A stretch of 64,000 bases of DNA from NCBI GenBank assembly GCA_948602995.1, contig CAPEBR010000001.1, positions 184,199 to 248,198 of the forward strand, written 5' to 3'. The notes under the pieces are model-generated. The model was given only the letters and a program-made list of their open reading frames with translations. It ran no database searches and had not been told where the DNA came from. A program made the translations under genes and the position numbers. Each line of letters starts with the position of its first letter. Within the stretch, counting starts at the first letter, position 1. This stretch comes from an uncultured Dorea sp. (GTDB lineage: Bacteria; Bacillota; Clostridia; Lachnospirales; Lachnospiraceae). Positions 24,853-33,324 of the stretch are shown in pieces.

Positions 24853-25832
24853 GATACTCCTTCTATTTGATCCAGCCAGTTCAAGGTATCCAGATCCTTC
24901 TCAAATCCGTAAGACTGTTTCTTCTCTCCTCTTACTACTTCAAGAAATTCTTCTAATTCATTCGCATACGCATTTTCAATAATTGTACTTTGGTATCCTT
25001 CGCTGCGTTCCACTTTTTCGTATAGAAGGACGTCACGCATCCCTTTTTCTTTCTGATCATATTCCTGCAGTCCTGATGGTGTCCCATCCCATGAAAGATA
25101 AAAATTCTCTCTGTATACTTCCAGATTCCGGACAGCTTTTGGACATACAACGTCCACAATGAACGTTCCTGTACTGCCGTTTTCGTGTTCTATGCGGATA
25201 ACATAGCAATCATCATAACTCACCTTCAACTGACTCAGCCTGCCGCTGATAGCCGATACGCTCTTTATGCTTCCGAAGGTCTCTAAAATCCATGGAACCT
25301 CAATTGCCATAATTTCACGGCATCCGCCTGTACGTTTATCACCAACAAAGAAATTTTCATAATTTTCCCACGGATGCCAGTCTGGCAGGTACTGGCCCAC
25401 ATGATAAATATAATTTACAGGCTGATCCTGTTTTTTTACTTCCCTCTGAATATACTTGATCTCTTCTCTGTAGAGAAACGTTGAAGAAAGGAAAAGAACC
25501 CGACCGTTTTCTAAAGCCAGACGCATATTATCTTCATATCCGTCACTGACCAGATTAATCTCTGAAAACACATGCAATTTATATTCCAGGCACTTTTTAA
25601 TAATTGCATGATGGCTCAGAGGGGATGTTGAAATAACAGCGCACTCAACAGGATGACAGGCCAGTGCTTCCTCAAGGCTCTGGTAAACGGGAATTCGAAA
25701 AGCATTTTCCGCATCACCCCTCCGGTCCGCTTTGGCATCCACTCCGAAGATCTCCTGTATATCCGGGCATTTTTTTAACAACCGTATTCTTCTCTTACCC
25801 ATTGAACCAAGACCGATCACTACAACATTCAT
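24849..25832 (-). CDS. Gfo/Idh/MocA family oxidoreductase (second of two)
   Basis: A 327-residue oxidoreductase: MNVVVIGLGSMGKRRIRLL (cofactor loop), then a variant EINLVSDGYEDN where EKP is expected, and GGCREIMAIEVPWI in the catalytic region. The usual lysine of the EKP motif is not conserved (residues read SEINL), so chemistry or cofactor use may differ from the first copy. The two copies are distinct in sequence. It lies 4 bp from legG. Together the pair may oxidise and then reduce a precursor. Confidence 0.75.
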   Translation of the reverse strand: MNVVVIGLGSMGKRRIRLLKKCPDIQEIFGVDAKADRRGDAENAFRIPVYQSLEEALACHPVECAVISTSPLSHHAIIKKCLEYKLHVFSEINLVSDGYEDNMRLALENGRVLFLSSTFLYREEIKYIQREVKKQDQPVNYIYHVGQYLPDWHPWENYENFFVGDKRTGGCREIMAIEVPWILETFGSIKSVSAISGRLSQLKVSYDDCYVIRIEHENGSTGTFIVDVVCPKAVRNLEVYRENFYLSWDGTPSGLQEYDQKEKGMRDVLLYEKVERSEGYQSTIIENAYANELEEFLEVVRGEKKQSYGFEKDLDTLNWLDQIEGVS

Positions 25833-25835
25833 TTA

Positions 25836-26996
25836 TCACACCTCATAAAATTTTTTTGTCAAATCACTTTTTCCGTCTTCCAGAAATTTCCAGACAATCT
25901 TGCAGATCTTATCTGTAGTGCCCTCTTTCTCATATGGATTAACACATTCTTTTAACTGCTCCTGAAACTGCACTGTATGCATCTTCGATATCGCATTCTC
26001 AATTTCCCCATAATCAGCAGCGCAGTTTATAACACTTTTTGCCTGTATTCTCCCTCTCTGGCGGTTTCCAATATTAATTGTTGGAATATGGAAACTTGGC
26101 GCTTCCAGTATTCCACTGGACGTATTGCCAATCACTCCGTCTGAATATTTTAATGCACTCAGATAAAGTTTTACTCCAAGAGAAGAGTATAGATGTATAT
26201 GACTATACTGATTCTGAATCTCCTCTAAACGAGAGTTAATCATCTTTCCACCCTCGTCTGCATTCGCTTTTGTAAAAATCCACTGGTATTCTGGATGCCT
26301 GACCGCTGCCTTTACCAAAGCTTCAATCTGATTCCTTGCGTCCCCTGCCCCCTCTAAAGTGACAGGATGGTAGGTAACAACAAAATAGGGCGCTTTCAGC
26401 CTCAATTTAAGCGCTGTTTCCACTTCCTCTTTTGTAAACAATTCCAGATGCCGTACATTTTCCACACCCGGCGCTCCCACATAAAACACCCGGTCCGGCT
26501 CTTCCCCCATCTGGATGACCCTGTCTCTGTATGTTTCCGTACTCGTAAAATGCAAATAGCTCATTTTTGTGATCGCATGCCTGATTGCATCATCAATTGC
26601 ACCCTCTGAAATCTCTCCTCCATGAATATGTGCAATCGGTATTTTATGCATCAGTGCCGCTGAAGCTACTGCCAGTGTCTCATACCGGTCTCCAAGCAAA
26701 ATCAAAATATCCGGTCTCCTTCTCGCAAAATAATGTCCGAAGCCAACCATAGCTATGCCCATTGCCGTACTGACGCTCTCCGCGCTGTCTGTATTCAGCA
26801 GCATAGGTATTTTCTCATCAATTGCAAAGCCATCCTTTTCAATCTCCCGGTAAGTATCTCCGAACTCCTGGCATAAATGCATACCAGTTACAACAATTCT
26901 AAGATCTGTTTCCCTGTCTGCATCAAACTTTCTAATAATGTTCCTCAAAAGTCCGTATTCGGCCCTTGCAGCCGTCAAAACACATATTTTTTTCAT
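25836..26996 (-). CDS. legG: Hydrolysing UDP/GDP-diacetamido-sugar 2-epimerase (LegG/NeuC-like)
   Basis: A 386-residue GT-B fold epimerase that removes the nucleotide and inverts C2, yielding a free mannose-configured amino sugar for the synthase. TAARAEYGLLRNII (8-21), LLGDRYETLAVASAAL and HIHGGEISEGAIDDAIRHA are characteristic of the NeuC/LegG subgroup, as is GNTSSGILEAP in the C half. The ATG overlaps the stop of the NulO synthase gene (ATGA), so the genes are coupled. Confidence 0.88.
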   Translation of the reverse strand: MKKICVLTAARAEYGLLRNIIRKFDADRETDLRIVVTGMHLCQEFGDTYREIEKDGFAIDEKIPMLLNTDSAESVSTAMGIAMVGFGHYFARRRPDILILLGDRYETLAVASAALMHKIPIAHIHGGEISEGAIDDAIRHAITKMSYLHFTSTETYRDRVIQMGEEPDRVFYVGAPGVENVRHLELFTKEEVETALKLRLKAPYFVVTYHPVTLEGAGDARNQIEALVKAAVRHPEYQWIFTKANADEGGKMINSRLEEIQNQYSHIHLYSSLGVKLYLSALKYSDGVIGNTSSGILEAPSFHIPTINIGNRQRGRIQAKSVINCAADYGEIENAISKMHTVQFQEQLKECVNPYEKEGTTDKICKIVWKFLEDGKSDLTKKFYEV

Positions 26997-27988
26997 AATA
27001 TAATCAAATCATCCTTTTCGAAGCTTCTGACTGCCGATGATCCCAGAACATCATACCATCTCATCGGACTAATTCCCGTTCCCGGTCTTTTTACTGTTAT
27101 ATTATCTTCTGTAAATCTCTCACCTTTTTTGATGCTTCTTTTTGCTACTATACTTTTCCGGGCAACAGACTTGTTTGGTATCTCTGATGCAGCAGGACGC
27201 TTGATTCCGTCGCCTAACATATCTTCTACCATCCTGATTCTGGAAATCATTTTTTCCAGTTCATCCGGTTCAAGGCTCGCCTTGTGATCCGGCCCCTCCA
27301 TACTCCTGTCCAGTGTAAAATGTTTCTCGATTACTCTGGCTCCTTTTGCTACGGCTATAAGCGGGGCAAATATTCCCTCTGTATGATCAGAATACCCGAC
27401 AAAAGTACAAAATTGTTTTTCCAGTGCAGAAATTACATTGAGATTACAGTCTGACAAGTCTGCCGGATACTCTGTCGTACAATGCATAATACAAATTTTC
27501 TGGCTTCCATTCCTCTTCAATATATCTACTGCATCCGTAACTTCCTGCATATCACTCATGCCTGTAGACAAAACGACCGGCTTCCCTGTTCTGGCAATTT
27601 TTTCAAGATAGGGAAGATTGGTAATCTCTCCAGACGGAATCTTCCAAAACTTCAAATCCAGCTTCTGTAGAAAATCAATACTTTCCAAATCAAATGGTGT
27701 TGAGAGGAAATCAATCTGCTGTTCTTCACAGTATCCCTTTAATTCTTCAAATTCAGTAAAGCTTAATTCCAGCTTTTTCAGCATTTCCAGCTGTGAATCA
27801 TTGTTTTTCGTATTATTGTCTTGATAGGCAGCTCTTTCGGCCCTCTGCGTAACAACATTCTCCGCTATAAATGTCTGGAATTTTACACAGTCAGCGCCTG
27901 CCTGCTTTGCCTGCCTGACCAGCTCCTTTGCAATATTTACAGAGCCGTTATGATTCACACCAACCTCCGCAATAACATACACGCTCAT
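26993..27988 (-). CDS. legI: Nonulosonate (legionaminate-type) synthase
   Basis: A 331-residue NeuB-family enzyme that condenses the free diacetamido sugar with phosphoenolpyruvate. VYVIAEVGVNHNG (3-15), VKFQTF, IPSGEITNLPYLEKI, LSTGM, HCTTEYP and EKHFTLDRSMEGPDHKAS are the family's active-site blocks, and the C-terminal SAF (antifreeze-like) domain begins near KSIVAKRSIKKGE. I start at the ATG at 27988 with AGGTGA upstream; the longer frame would overlap the preceding gene. Surrounding legB, legC and legG favour legionaminic over sialic acid, but sequence alone does not settle it. Confidence 0.9.
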   Translation of the reverse strand: MSVYVIAEVGVNHNGSVNIAKELVRQAKQAGADCVKFQTFIAENVVTQRAERAAYQDNNTKNNDSQLEMLKKLELSFTEFEELKGYCEEQQIDFLSTPFDLESIDFLQKLDLKFWKIPSGEITNLPYLEKIARTGKPVVLSTGMSDMQEVTDAVDILKRNGSQKICIMHCTTEYPADLSDCNLNVISALEKQFCTFVGYSDHTEGIFAPLIAVAKGARVIEKHFTLDRSMEGPDHKASLEPDELEKMISRIRMVEDMLGDGIKRPAASEIPNKSVARKSIVAKRSIKKGERFTEDNITVKRPGTGISPMRWYDVLGSSAVRSFEKDDLIIL

Positions 27989-27998
27989 ATTAATCACC

Positions 27999-28622
27999 TT
28001 ATTTAATAATTCCCACTTTTTTTTGTCCCTTTTCAACATCATTCAGAACCAGGCTTCCTGCCCCGATGAGTACATCCTCTCCAATATAGCAGCCCTGTAT
28101 CACGGTAGAATTTGCTCCAATGAAGCTGTTCCTGCCTACTGTCACATTCCCGCATAGAACCGCTCCGACCGCAATATGCGTAAAATCACCCACATAACAC
28201 TCATGCTCTACAATTGCAGCCGTATTGATAATTGACATCTTTCCGATCACTGCATCAGAGTTCACAACTGCGGCTTTTCCTATTATAGCTCCTTCTCCTG
28301 CCCGCACATCACATGCAGCCACTGCCGATGGGTCTCTCAATACCGGAAGGTAAAACCCGGCTTCCTTTAGCCTGTCATACATCCTTTGGCGCAGATTACC
28401 CGCACCCATATATCCAATACCTACCGCAGCATATTTAATACCACTCCGATACAGCATATCAAACTCTTCATCTGCCGCAATGATTTTGTATCCCCGGTAA
28501 GAAAAGGATTCATCCTTCTTTCTGTCTGCAAATCCTGCTATTTCATATTCCCCGGTACGTTCAATAATATCTATTACAGACTTTGCATGTCCTCCGCAGC
28601 CAATTACCACTATTTTCTTCAT
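27999..28622 (-). CDS. NeuD/LegH-like acetyltransferase of the nonulosonate pathway
   Basis: A 207-residue NeuD/PglD-family enzyme: KIVVIGCGGHAKSVIDII, then AGFADRKKDES, then a beta-helix with the conserved TAAIVEHECYVGDFTHIAVGA, whose HE dyad matches the catalytic histidine and general base. In the legionaminic route it would acetylate the 4-amino group installed by LegC. It lies between ptmE-like and legI genes, the expected position. Of the three NeuD-type genes in the window this one has the clearest catalytic motif. Confidence 0.82.
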   Translation of the reverse strand: MKKIVVIGCGGHAKSVIDIIERTGEYEIAGFADRKKDESFSYRGYKIIAADEEFDMLYRSGIKYAAVGIGYMGAGNLRQRMYDRLKEAGFYLPVLRDPSAVAACDVRAGEGAIIGKAAVVNSDAVIGKMSIINTAAIVEHECYVGDFTHIAVGAVLCGNVTVGRNSFIGANSTVIQGCYIGEDVLIGAGSLVLNDVEKGQKKVGIIK

Positions 28623-28624
28623 CG

Positions 28625-29665
28625 CTATAATCCCATCCTGCTGCGCATCTTCTCCAGTTCCTCCAGCTGCCCCATATCCATCCAGGCATCCTCATTAATT
28701 GGATAAACACCAACCTTCTTATTTTTATCAATGCAGTTTTGTATGACATCCGTAATATGAATAAATGTGTTTTCCGGTATTTCATCAAGAAACTCTGGTT
28801 CTATTACGTAAAGACCTGTATTTGTCAGAAATTCAAACTCGGGCCTTTCCGTCAATCCAACCGCGGCTCCCTCCTTATTTGTTGTAATCGTCCCGTATGG
28901 TATGACCTGCCTTTTCAATGCGCAGACCAGTGTAATGATACTGCCCTGCTTTTTATGATAATCTAGAATCTCGCTATAATTTTCCTCTATCAGAATATCA
29001 CAGTTGGACATGAAAAATACAGAATCCATCTTACCCTTCAGCAGCCTGAGTCCCCCTGCTGTACCCAGGAATTCCTTCTCCTCTAAGAAAGAAAGATTCC
29101 TCTTTCTTTCTCCCTCCATAAAATACGCCTTAATAAATTCTTTTTTATAGTTCAAAATCATCGTAAAATCAGAACACCCAAATCTCTCAAAGTGATTCAT
29201 AATGTGTTCTGTAATCGTCTGATCACCGATGGGAATCAGAGGTTTGGGAAGAATATCTGTATAAGGACGAAGTCTGGTACCCTTTCCTCCTGCCATGATC
29301 ACAACCGGAATACTTAGATCCTCACGCTCGTATCTCTTTGTTCCATTTGCAAATTCTATATATAATAAATGCTTTTCCCCATCAACAATTGGAATTGACG
29401 TAATCTTGTTTTCCCTCATAACAGAAACCGCCCTGGAGGCATGTCCTTTTTCAAGATACATAAGACTGCTGTTCATGATATCCCGTGCATCTCCTTTTAT
29501 CGACTGGTTCTTGAGGATGTATCTGCGAATGTCACCATCGGTAATTGCACCAAGAAGGATCCTGTCCGAATCCACAACATACACGATTCCCTTCGTATTC
29601 TTATCAATTTTCGTGAGGGTATCCATTATAGTCATCTCTGGCAAAACCAGGAATTGATCCAACAT
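28625..29665 (-). CDS. ptmE: CBS-domain sugar nucleotidyltransferase (PtmE-like)
   Basis: A 346-residue protein: two CBS motifs in residues 1-110 (DTLTKIDKNTKGIVYVVD and GHASRAVSVMRENKITSIPI), then a nucleotidyltransferase domain beginning VVIMAGGKGTRLRPYTDILPKPLIPIG. In Campylobacter, PtmE makes the GDP-linked amino-sugar precursor for legionaminic acid. The domain order and the leg neighbours match that enzyme. The CBS pair may sense a nucleotide. The other dedicated precursor genes of Campylobacter (ptmF, ptmA) are not seen in this window. Confidence 0.82.
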   Translation of the reverse strand: MLDQFLVLPEMTIMDTLTKIDKNTKGIVYVVDSDRILLGAITDGDIRRYILKNQSIKGDARDIMNSSLMYLEKGHASRAVSVMRENKITSIPIVDGEKHLLYIEFANGTKRYEREDLSIPVVIMAGGKGTRLRPYTDILPKPLIPIGDQTITEHIMNHFERFGCSDFTMILNYKKEFIKAYFMEGERKRNLSFLEEKEFLGTAGGLRLLKGKMDSVFFMSNCDILIEENYSEILDYHKKQGSIITLVCALKRQVIPYGTITTNKEGAAVGLTERPEFEFLTNTGLYVIEPEFLDEIPENTFIHITDVIQNCIDKNKKVGVYPINEDAWMDMGQLEELEKMRSRMGL

Positions 29666-29682
29666 ATCTTTCCATCTCCTGC

Positions 29683-30849
29683 TTATTGTTTTAATATTGA
29701 CCTCAGCACATCCAGTACTCTGTCAACGTCTTCTTCCGAAAGGCTGGTGCTGCATGGAACATTAACAACCCTTTCATAATAATAATGCGCCCGCTCCAAT
29801 TGAAATTTATAGTAATTCCAGTATGGCTTCTGCTGAGAAATCAACCCCCATATCGGCCTTGTCTGTATATGCTCCTCCGTAAAGCCGTCAATGACTTTCT
29901 GCCTGTCATACTGCTCCCCAAGGAGTAGTGAATAAAACCAGTAGTTTGTCCTGATACCCTCTCTGAAGTCCAAAAGTGAAACCCCTGGAATTTCTTGTAC
30001 TGCCTTTTTATAATGGTTGTAGTTCTTTTCTTTTGTAGCAATGAACTCTTCAAGCTGCTCTAGCTGTGCAACTCCCAACGCCGCCTGTAGATTTGTCATA
30101 CGGTAGTTATATCCGACCTCATTGTGTATAAAATTCACTGTATCATCTTTAGCCTGCGTTGACAGATACTTTACTTTTTTTAAAATATTAAGATCATCAG
30201 AAACAACCATACCGCCGCCTCCGGTTGTAATAATCTTATTCCCGTTGAAAGAAAAGACGCCTATGTTTCCAATTGTCCCTGCGTATCTGCCCTTGTACTT
30301 TCCTGCCTTGTAATAAGTTCCCAGAGCCTCTGTTGCATCTTCTATAACAGGCAGTCCATACTCTCCTGCAATCTCCATGATCTGCTCCATGTCAGCCATA
30401 TTACCAAAAACATGCACCACAATAATAGCCTTGATTGTCTTACCTGTCTCTTTGAAAGTCACCTTCTGTCCGTCAAAGGAACACTCTTCATCCAAAAAAC
30501 GTCTTAGCTTTATAGGATCCATACACAGAGAATTATCACAGTCCATAAAAACTGGCTCAGCTTTTTCATACATAACCGGATTTACAGCCGCAATAAACGT
30601 TAAAGTCGGGACAATAACTAGATCTTCCGTTGAGATGCCATAATAATGGAGGGCAAGATGAAGCCCCGCGGTTCCTGACTGACAGGCTACGGCTCCCGCT
30701 GCTTTTACATAATCTGCTGTCTTTTGTTCAAATTCCTCTATCCTTGCCCCTCCTGTGGATACCCATTCATCCCGCAGTGCCTCGGTTACATACTTAATTT
30801 CATTTCCCTTGAGGTTCGGTACTGACAAAGGTATAAATTTATCATTCAT
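29683..30849 (-). CDS. legC: LegC-like PLP aminotransferase
   Basis: A 388-residue DegT/StrS aminotransferase that would convert the 4-keto-6-deoxy intermediate made by LegB into the 4-amino sugar. SVPNLKGNEIKYVTEAL at the start, CQSGTAGLHLAL, IEDATEALGTYYKAGKYKG, and the PLP lysine in FSFNGNKIITTGGGGM agree with the LegC group. ATG with AGAAGGAC upstream. It lies 28 bp from legB and 17 bp from ptmE-like, in pathway order. Confidence 0.88.
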   Translation of the reverse strand: MNDKFIPLSVPNLKGNEIKYVTEALRDEWVSTGGARIEEFEQKTADYVKAAGAVACQSGTAGLHLALHYYGISTEDLVIVPTLTFIAAVNPVMYEKAEPVFMDCDNSLCMDPIKLRRFLDEECSFDGQKVTFKETGKTIKAIIVVHVFGNMADMEQIMEIAGEYGLPVIEDATEALGTYYKAGKYKGRYAGTIGNIGVFSFNGNKIITTGGGGMVVSDDLNILKKVKYLSTQAKDDTVNFIHNEVGYNYRMTNLQAALGVAQLEQLEEFIATKEKNYNHYKKAVQEIPGVSLLDFREGIRTNYWFYSLLLGEQYDRQKVIDGFTEEHIQTRPIWGLISQQKPYWNYYKFQLERAHYYYERVVNVPCSTSLSEEDVDRVLDVLRSILKQ

Positions 30850-30877
30850 AAATGTCCTTCTTTCTTTTGTCTAATAA

Positions 30878-31873
30878 CTATAAATTATAGATATCTACTT
30901 TATATTTGTCCATATTATGACGTAAAAACTCAATTGTCTCCGCAAGCCCCTCCTCGAAGGTATATTGCGGTTCCCAGTCTGTCAGAGACTTGATCTTACT
31001 GTTACACCCAAGTAATCTGTTCACTTCACTTTTTTCCGGGCGCAGCCTCTGTTCATCACAGACGATTTTCGCCTGTGGATTGATCTGTCTGGTTAGTTCT
31101 TCGGCTAATTGCCCGATTGATATTTCCTGCTGCGTTGCGATGTTGATTTCCTGGCCGATTGTCCTGTCCGAGCGATACATTGCAATAAAACCATTTGCAG
31201 TATCCTTTACATAGTTAAAATCTCTAGTCGGAGTAAGGGAGCCCAGCTTAATCTCCTGCTTTCCTGACAGCAGCTGTGTAATAATCGTAGGGATCACGGC
31301 TCTTGCAGATTGTCTTGGCCCATAAGTATTAAATGGCCTGACAATCGTTACCGGCAAGTCAAAGGAACGATAAAATGATTCCGCCAGCCTGTCCGCCCCG
31401 ATCTTTGTTGCAGAATATGGCGACTGTCCCTGAAATGGGTGCTTCTCATCAATCGGTACGTACTGCGCTGTTCCATATACCTCAGAAGTAGATGTAACCA
31501 GTACTCGCTCCGTCCCCAACTCTCTTGCCGCCTGCAACACATTCAAAGTTCCTTTAATATTTGTATCTACATACGTATCCGGGGAGTGATAGCTGAACGG
31601 AATGGCAATTAATGCCGCAAGATGAAATACTGCCTGACATCCCTTCATTGCTTCTTTCACTCCATTCGGATCCCTGATGTCTCCCTGAAAGATTTCAACC
31701 TCCTTCATAATATCCTTCGGCAGCGAATCAAGCCACCCCCAGTTATTAAATGAATTGTAATAGACAAATGCCTTTACACGATAGCCCTTTTTGACTAGTT
31801 CCTCTGTCAAATGGCTGCCTATGAATCCGTCTGAACCTGTCACTAGAATCTTTGTTTTCTTTTCTTCACTCAT
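30878..31873 (-). CDS. legB: LegB-like NDP-GlcNAc 4,6-dehydratase
   Basis: A 331-residue extended SDR. VTGSDGFIGSHL binds NAD; TSTSEVYGTAQYVPIDEKHP and PYSATKIGADRL carry the catalytic Thr/Glu-type region and the Y-x3-K pair. The phrase YYNSFNNWGWLD is typical of LegB and related GDP- or UDP-GlcNAc 4,6-dehydratases. The product is the 4-keto-6-deoxy sugar used by LegC. The ATG at 31873 has AGGAG 8 bp before it; the ATG two codons earlier does not allow spacing. It opens the nonulosonate block after the flippase gene. Confidence 0.88.
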   Translation of the reverse strand: MSEEKKTKILVTGSDGFIGSHLTEELVKKGYRVKAFVYYNSFNNWGWLDSLPKDIMKEVEIFQGDIRDPNGVKEAMKGCQAVFHLAALIAIPFSYHSPDTYVDTNIKGTLNVLQAARELGTERVLVTSTSEVYGTAQYVPIDEKHPFQGQSPYSATKIGADRLAESFYRSFDLPVTIVRPFNTYGPRQSARAVIPTIITQLLSGKQEIKLGSLTPTRDFNYVKDTANGFIAMYRSDRTIGQEINIATQQEISIGQLAEELTRQINPQAKIVCDEQRLRPEKSEVNRLLGCNSKIKSLTDWEPQYTFEEGLAETIEFLRHNMDKYKVDIYNL

Positions 31874-31894
31874 TTTCATATCTCCTGTTCTTTT

Positions 31895-33310
31895 TTATCC
31901 TTTTCGGAATATACTGAATATCACTTTCCTGCATTTATATCCTGCAATACACCCGGCAATACTATAAAACAAAATCAGACAATACCGAAGCAGATCATAC
32001 TGATAGGACAATGTAATAAATGCCGTAACAAAACCATTCACTACAGCAACACAGAATATAAAACCAGTATTATATACTTTTGTCAGACCCATTCTCTTCA
32101 CAATTACATAATGAACCAAAAACAAAAATACATAACCTGCAAGTGTCGTATATGCTGCTGCAACATAGCCATATTTTTTAATAAAAATCCAGTTCAAAAT
32201 AAGATTCAACAGTGCTGCTGCACAAGTTGCAACTGCCATTCCGCCTGTCTTTTTCTCATACTGTTCAATGTTTACATACATACTATATAAAAACAGGAAA
32301 AAATAGCCCAGCATTACGGGGGGAATTACATATTTTGCAATTACATAATCCTTTCCCCCGAGTATATACAGCACCTCCGGAGCGATCAGCATTACACCGG
32401 TCAGCCCAAATGCAAAAATAAGAATATAGCCGTACGAATATTTTTTTATATTCTCGTACTCCTTCGCATTCAGCTTTTCCCCCAGCCAGGGGGCATATGC
32501 TGAATTCATGGAATCCCACAGTACATTAACAATCAGGGCAATATTATAAGCCATGCTGTATAGTGCGGTTTCCTCCGCTCCGCACATATTTGTAATCATA
32601 GTACGGTCAATCGAATTCAGAACCGTATTGCTTAACAAATGAACGACATATGGCAGGCAGAACAATAGCGAATACTTCCAGTACTGCACCTTGATCTTCC
32701 TGTTCTTTCCAAGAAAATACAGATAAAGAATTACCGACACGATACATACCGGAAGCTGTGCCCCAATGATTCTGGCTGAAAGCGAGTTCTCCATAAAGCT
32801 CATCAAAGCCAAAGATAATACTACACTTCCAATACTCACACAGACCGTAATTACTACCAGTGTTTTATATCTGTATTGGAATCTCTGCATCTGCTGGAAC
32901 ATATTATAAGCCGGCAGACACAGAATACTCAAAAACATAATCGTAATATATTTAAAATCCAGTGAAAAAACCATCTCCATCCATTCCCGGTTAAAACAGG
33001 CACATAGATAAAGAACCACTGTACAGATAGAGCCAAGGATAAGGTTAGAGGTAATAAATGCCTCAAGATCATCTTTATAATCAAATCTCGCCCTGATCAG
33101 AGACGTACTTAACGAGAGAGTCCCCACAATTGTAAGCACTGCAAGCCATGCCGTAAAGTTATTATAATAACCAAACTCTTCTTTTGTGAGCATTCTCGCA
33201 AATACAGGTATCGTAATAAACCCGATCCCTTTTAGAAAAAAATTACTTACTGTATACCAGAAACCCGATTTGATTGCCACATTTCCCCGGCTACCTTCGT
33301 TATTATCCAC
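31895..33310 (-). CDS. Wzx-type oligosaccharide flippase (second)
   Basis: A 471-residue polytopic protein of the polysaccharide transporter family with about 12-14 hydrophobic segments. KSGFWYTVSNFFLKGIGFIT followed by PVFARMLTKEEFGYYNNF is a standard Wzx N-terminus. The start is GTG, with TGGAGG 8 bp before. It adjoins the polymerase-transferase fusion gene, so these two probably flip and polymerise the nonulosonate-containing repeat unit. The two flippases of the window are distinct in sequence, in line with two different glycans. Confidence 0.88.
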   Translation of the reverse strand: MDNNEGSRGNVAIKSGFWYTVSNFFLKGIGFITIPVFARMLTKEEFGYYNNFTAWLAVLTIVGTLSLSTSLIRARFDYKDDLEAFITSNLILGSICTVVLYLCACFNREWMEMVFSLDFKYITIMFLSILCLPAYNMFQQMQRFQYRYKTLVVITVCVSIGSVVLSLALMSFMENSLSARIIGAQLPVCIVSVILYLYFLGKNRKIKVQYWKYSLLFCLPYVVHLLSNTVLNSIDRTMITNMCGAEETALYSMAYNIALIVNVLWDSMNSAYAPWLGEKLNAKEYENIKKYSYGYILIFAFGLTGVMLIAPEVLYILGGKDYVIAKYVIPPVMLGYFFLFLYSMYVNIEQYEKKTGGMAVATCAAALLNLILNWIFIKKYGYVAAAYTTLAGYVFLFLVHYVIVKRMGLTKVYNTGFIFCVAVVNGFVTAFITLSYQYDLLRYCLILFYSIAGCIAGYKCRKVIFSIFRKG

Positions 33311-33324
33311 CTTAATGCCTCCAT

